Below the pieces are notes generated by a model. It was not told where the DNA came from and made no database searches. It saw only the letters and a list, made by a program, of their open reading frames with translations. Made by a program: the position numbers and the translations under genes. From Dyella japonica DSM 16301 (GTDB lineage Bacteria > Pseudomonadota > Gammaproteobacteria > Xanthomonadales > Rhodanobacteraceae), in NCBI RefSeq assembly GCF_001010355.1, contig NZ_JPLA01000052.1, positions 1-57,413 on the forward strand: a stretch of DNA of 57,413 nt. The letters are read 5' to 3'. Numbering within the stretch: the first letter of the stretch is position 1; each line of letters starts with the position of its first letter. Below, in pieces: positions 55,399 through 57,413 of the stretch.

Positions 55399-56411
55399 GC
55401 GAGGTCAATCTCCAGGGTGGTTTCGGTCGACAGGCGCATTTCGCGGCGCCCTGTCTGGGCATGGAAGCGGACGGCGTTGCGGCCGTTGTGCTGGCCGTAG
55501 CGGCCACGGAACACCGGCACGTCTTCGGCAAACACGGTGCTGAATTCCGGCAGCTGGATCGGCAGCACATCGCCGGGGCGAAGTCGCAGGAACTCACCGA
55601 TGCTCAGGCGCGTTTCCAGCAGCAGCGAACTGAGCTCCACTTCCGCATCGAGCACTTCGTCCTGCAGAGTCTCGGCCCAGCGGTGATCGCGGTCGACGCG
55701 GTCGCTCTGCACGCCGGCATCGAGCAGGGTGCGGATCGGCTCGACCATCGCGTACGGCAAGGTCAGGTGCACTTCGCCGCCACCGCCATCGAGTTCGATA
55801 TGGAACTTGGACACCACCACCGTTTCGGTGGGGCTCACGATGTTGGCGAACTGCGGGTTGATTTCGGAATTGAGGTATTCGAAGTTGAGCGGCAGCACCG
55901 GCGCCCACGCTTCCACCATCGAGGCGAACAGCTCGGTCAGCATGATCTGGATCACGCGGTTTTCGGTCGGCGTGAAGTCGCGGCCTTCGATGCGCGCGTG
56001 GAAACGCCCGTCGCCACCAAAGAAGTTGTCGATCACGGTGAACACCAGGCGCGGCTCCATCACCACCAGCGCGGTGCCGCGCAGCGGCTTGATGCGCACC
56101 AGGTTGAGGTTGCTCGGCACCGCCAGCGCGTGCACGTACTCGGCGAACTTCATCATCTTCACGCCCAGCACCGACACTTCGCAGGTCTTGCGCAACACGC
56201 CGAATACGGCCGTGCGAAAGAAGCGCGCAAAGCGATCGTTGACCATCTCCAGTGTCGGCAGACGGCCGCGCACGATGCGGTCCTGCTGGGTGAAGTCGTA
56301 CGAGATCACCGCATCGGGCGGCAAGGGCTCGTCGTTGCCTGTTTCGACGGCGCCACCTTCCACGCCGTCGAGCAAGGCATCGATTTCTTCCTGTGAAAGC
56401 AGGTCGCTCAT
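55395..56411 (-). CDS. fliM: Flagellar motor switch protein FliM
   Basis: A 338-residue switch protein. The N-terminal L-S-Q-E-E-I-D-A-L-L motif binds CheY-P. The middle CheC-like domain and the C-terminal SpoA domain follow. It directly connects the CheY encoded at 45634 to the motor. Confidence 0.97.
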   Translation of the reverse strand: MSDLLSQEEIDALLDGVEGGAVETGNDEPLPPDAVISYDFTQQDRIVRGRLPTLEMVNDRFARFFRTAVFGVLRKTCEVSVLGVKMMKFAEYVHALAVPSNLNLVRIKPLRGTALVVMEPRLVFTVIDNFFGGDGRFHARIEGRDFTPTENRVIQIMLTELFASMVEAWAPVLPLNFEYLNSEINPQFANIVSPTETVVVSKFHIELDGGGGEVHLTLPYAMVEPIRTLLDAGVQSDRVDRDHRWAETLQDEVLDAEVELSSLLLETRLSIGEFLRLRPGDVLPIQLPEFSTVFAEDVPVFRGRYGQHNGRNAVRFHAQTGRREMRLSTETTLEIDLA

Positions 56412-56424
56412 CGCCGCTGTCCCG

Positions 56425-56925
56425 TTACTGCATCACGAAGCTGGTGAAATACAGCGCTTCCACGCCCGGACGGCCCAGGCGCTTCTCGATGATCTTGCGC
56501 ACCGCGTCCAGCGCCTGCGCCTGCAGCTTCTGCTTGCCTGCGGCGTCGCTGAGGATGGAGTAGTCCTGGCTGCTGAACAGCATCACCAGCGCATTGCGGA
56601 TCACCGGGTCGGCATCCTTCGCCGCCGCCAGCGCCGCCGCGTCATGCGACATCAGGCTCACGCCCACCTGCAGGAAGCGCATGGACTGGTCGTCCTTGAA
56701 ATTGACGACGAACGGCGGATCCAGCATGAGGTACTGCTCCTGCTTGGACAGCGCCACCTTCGGCTCTTCGCCCTCGGCACCATGCGCGCCGCTGCGCGAG
56801 TTCATCACCAGGTAGCCAGTCACGCCGCCCATGGCGAGCAGCGCCAAGCCCATGATCAACACGAGCTTGTTCGATCCCTTCTTCGGCGCTGCCGCCGTCG
56901 CTTCTGCTTGCTCGTTCTGAGCCAT
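56425..56925 (-). CDS. fliL: Flagellar basal body protein FliL
   Basis: A 166-residue protein with a short cytoplasmic start, one membrane helix (about residues 20-42) and a periplasmic domain with P-P-F-V-V-N-F and a C-terminal L-Y-F-T-S-F-V-M-Q. It stabilises stators at the motor. It is the first gene of the cluster, about 70 bp after a sigma-54-like site. Confidence 0.93.
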   Translation of the reverse strand: MAQNEQAEATAAAPKKGSNKLVLIMGLALLAMGGVTGYLVMNSRSGAHGAEGEEPKVALSKQEQYLMLDPPFVVNFKDDQSMRFLQVGVSLMSHDAAALAAAKDADPVIRNALVMLFSSQDYSILSDAAGKQKLQAQALDAVRKIIEKRLGRPGVEALYFTSFVMQ

Positions 56926-56992
56926 GCCAAATCAATCCCTATCCAAAGTTCAATCGCCGGCCACCCGCCACGGGCGGCACATGCCCGTTGAT

Positions 56993-57008
56993 TGCAAACG
57001 GCATGCCA
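56993..57008 (-). promoter_or_regulatory. Sigma-54 (RpoN)-like promoter of the fliL operon
   Basis: On the minus strand TGGCATG-CCGT-TTGCA, against the RpoN consensus TGGCACG-N4-TTGCA. The invariant GG and GC are ten bases apart, and only one core base differs. It lies about 70 bp before fliL. Confidence 0.8.
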
Positions 57009-57143
57009 TCGGTGGAAAGCGTTGGTATGACTGGGTTTGCGCGGTGTGGCGAGGAGATCGCGGCGCTTTCTTGACGCGTGTCGGGGATTGGGCGTGACGG
57101 GGTGGTGGCGGTGGTCGGAAGCTTGTCGCGCCTGGCGCCTGTC

Positions 57144-57224
57144 TGTGGGAGCGCACCCTGTGCGCGACAGCCATGCTGGGTGTACCGCTCCGTAGGTATG
57201 TCGCGCACAGGGTGCGCTCCCACA
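57144..57224. repeat. REPIN-like GTGGGAGCG doublet, copy 5
   Basis: Perfect 25-bp inverted arms (57144-57168 and 57200-57224) around a 31-bp loop. The arms are identical to those at 1769, 14369 and 27828. Confidence 0.9.
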
Positions 57225-57258
57225 GAAGAGCAGGTCGGCACAGGTCCGGGAGTCCCCT

Positions 57259-57340
57259 TGTAGGAGCGCACCTTGTGCGCGACCGCAGCGTTGCGGCGTA
57301 GCGCGCCGAGGAGCTGCCGCGCACAGGGTGCGCTCCTACA
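57259..57340. repeat. REPIN-like repeat, copy 6 (variant arms)
   Basis: The arms begin TGTAGGAGCGCACC and end GGTGCGCTCCTACA, with GTAG replacing GTGG on both sides and one change in the middle. The compensating changes keep the stem pairing. It lies 34 bp from copy 5, making a tandem REPIN cluster. Confidence 0.88.
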
Positions 57341-57413
57341 AGCGAACGCAAACCCGGCGACGGCTGAGCTTCCGCTTTTGATGTGGCTGTTAACCGGGGT
57401 CCCCGTATGACGC

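Larger units (their letters stand above)
56926..57413. other. Upstream region of the flagellar cluster with promoter and repeats
   Basis: No gene is supported. The interval holds a sigma-54-like promoter (56993-57008), a perfect REPIN-like doublet (57144-57224) and a variant doublet (57259-57340) in tandem. The end of the window cuts off whatever gene lies beyond. Confidence 0.6.

Noticed and set aside
1769..57340. CRISPR array from the repeated GTGGGAGCG units
   Set aside because: Copies are kilobases apart, inverted in pairs, with no regular spacers or cas genes.

Overview
The window is GC-rich chromosomal DNA from a polarly flagellated gammaproteobacterium. The most likely family is Rhodanobacteraceae/Xanthomonadaceae (Dyella, Luteibacter, Rhodanobacter or Frateuria type). 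I infer this from protein content and gene order: the FlhF/FleN (FlhG)/FliA cluster, a MotC/MotD motor pair, a CheZ-containing chemotaxis system, a sedolisin-type acid protease, split pntAa/pntAb/pntB genes, and Pseudomonas-like GTGGGAGCG repeat doublets. No rRNA, tRNA, CRISPR array, phage or transposase gene was seen.

Positions 1-21180 hold housekeeping and accessory genes: an AidB-like acyl-CoA dehydrogenase, a one-domain asparaginase-like protein, a secreted S53 peptidase with a PKD domain, a DUF465 protein, sufT, and a pnt transhydrogenase set. The pnt set is interrupted by an oppositely oriented sigma factor/membrane protein/DUF3106 cassette. They are followed by cytidine deaminase, a nitroreductase overlapping a 5'-3' exonuclease, an EamA exporter, a NUDIX hydrolase, a membrane GGDEF protein with a sigma-28-like promoter, a cupin, and a DUF898 membrane protein paired with an M48 protease.

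Positions 21209-36067 form a chemotaxis island. On the minus strand one operon (cheW, MCP, cheR, cheD, cheB, MCP, STAS) starts at a sigma-28-like promoter at 27764-27790. A second (STAS, cheY, cheA, two tandem MCPs) starts at a sigma-28-like promoter at 34502-34528. A divergent sigma-28-like promoter at 34577-34603 serves a fliK-like gene and a lone FlhB C-terminal domain gene. Positions 36173-40506 carry a DUF2252 protein, an outer-membrane SphA/MetA-like protein and an AI-2E family exporter with an unusual C-terminal extension.

Positions 40591-56925 are one long minus-strand flagellar cluster, read from its 5' end: fliL-M-N-O-P-Q-R, flhB, flhA, flhF, fleN, fliA, cheY, cheZ, cheA, motC, motD, cheW. 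It is headed by a sigma-54-like site at 56993-57008. A coherent hierarchy can be inferred: sigma-54 fires the export/regulator operon containing fliA, and FliA then fires the chemotaxis operons, fliK and the GGDEF gene. Many gene pairs overlap by 4 bp (ATGA or GTGA), suggesting translational coupling.

Three families of short palindromic repeats decorate gaps: GTGGGAGCG REPIN-like doublets (six sites), CCCTCTCCCC elements (two), and GTCATCCC/GGAATGAC elements (two). The most notable observations are the sigma-28 regulon reaching a GGDEF protein, a CheA whose P2 region is replaced by three copies of a D-x-E-F-E-x-L-L-D motif, a shared G-E-[IV]-E-L-F C-terminus on CheD and an MCP, the split pnt operon, and the REPIN-like repeats.
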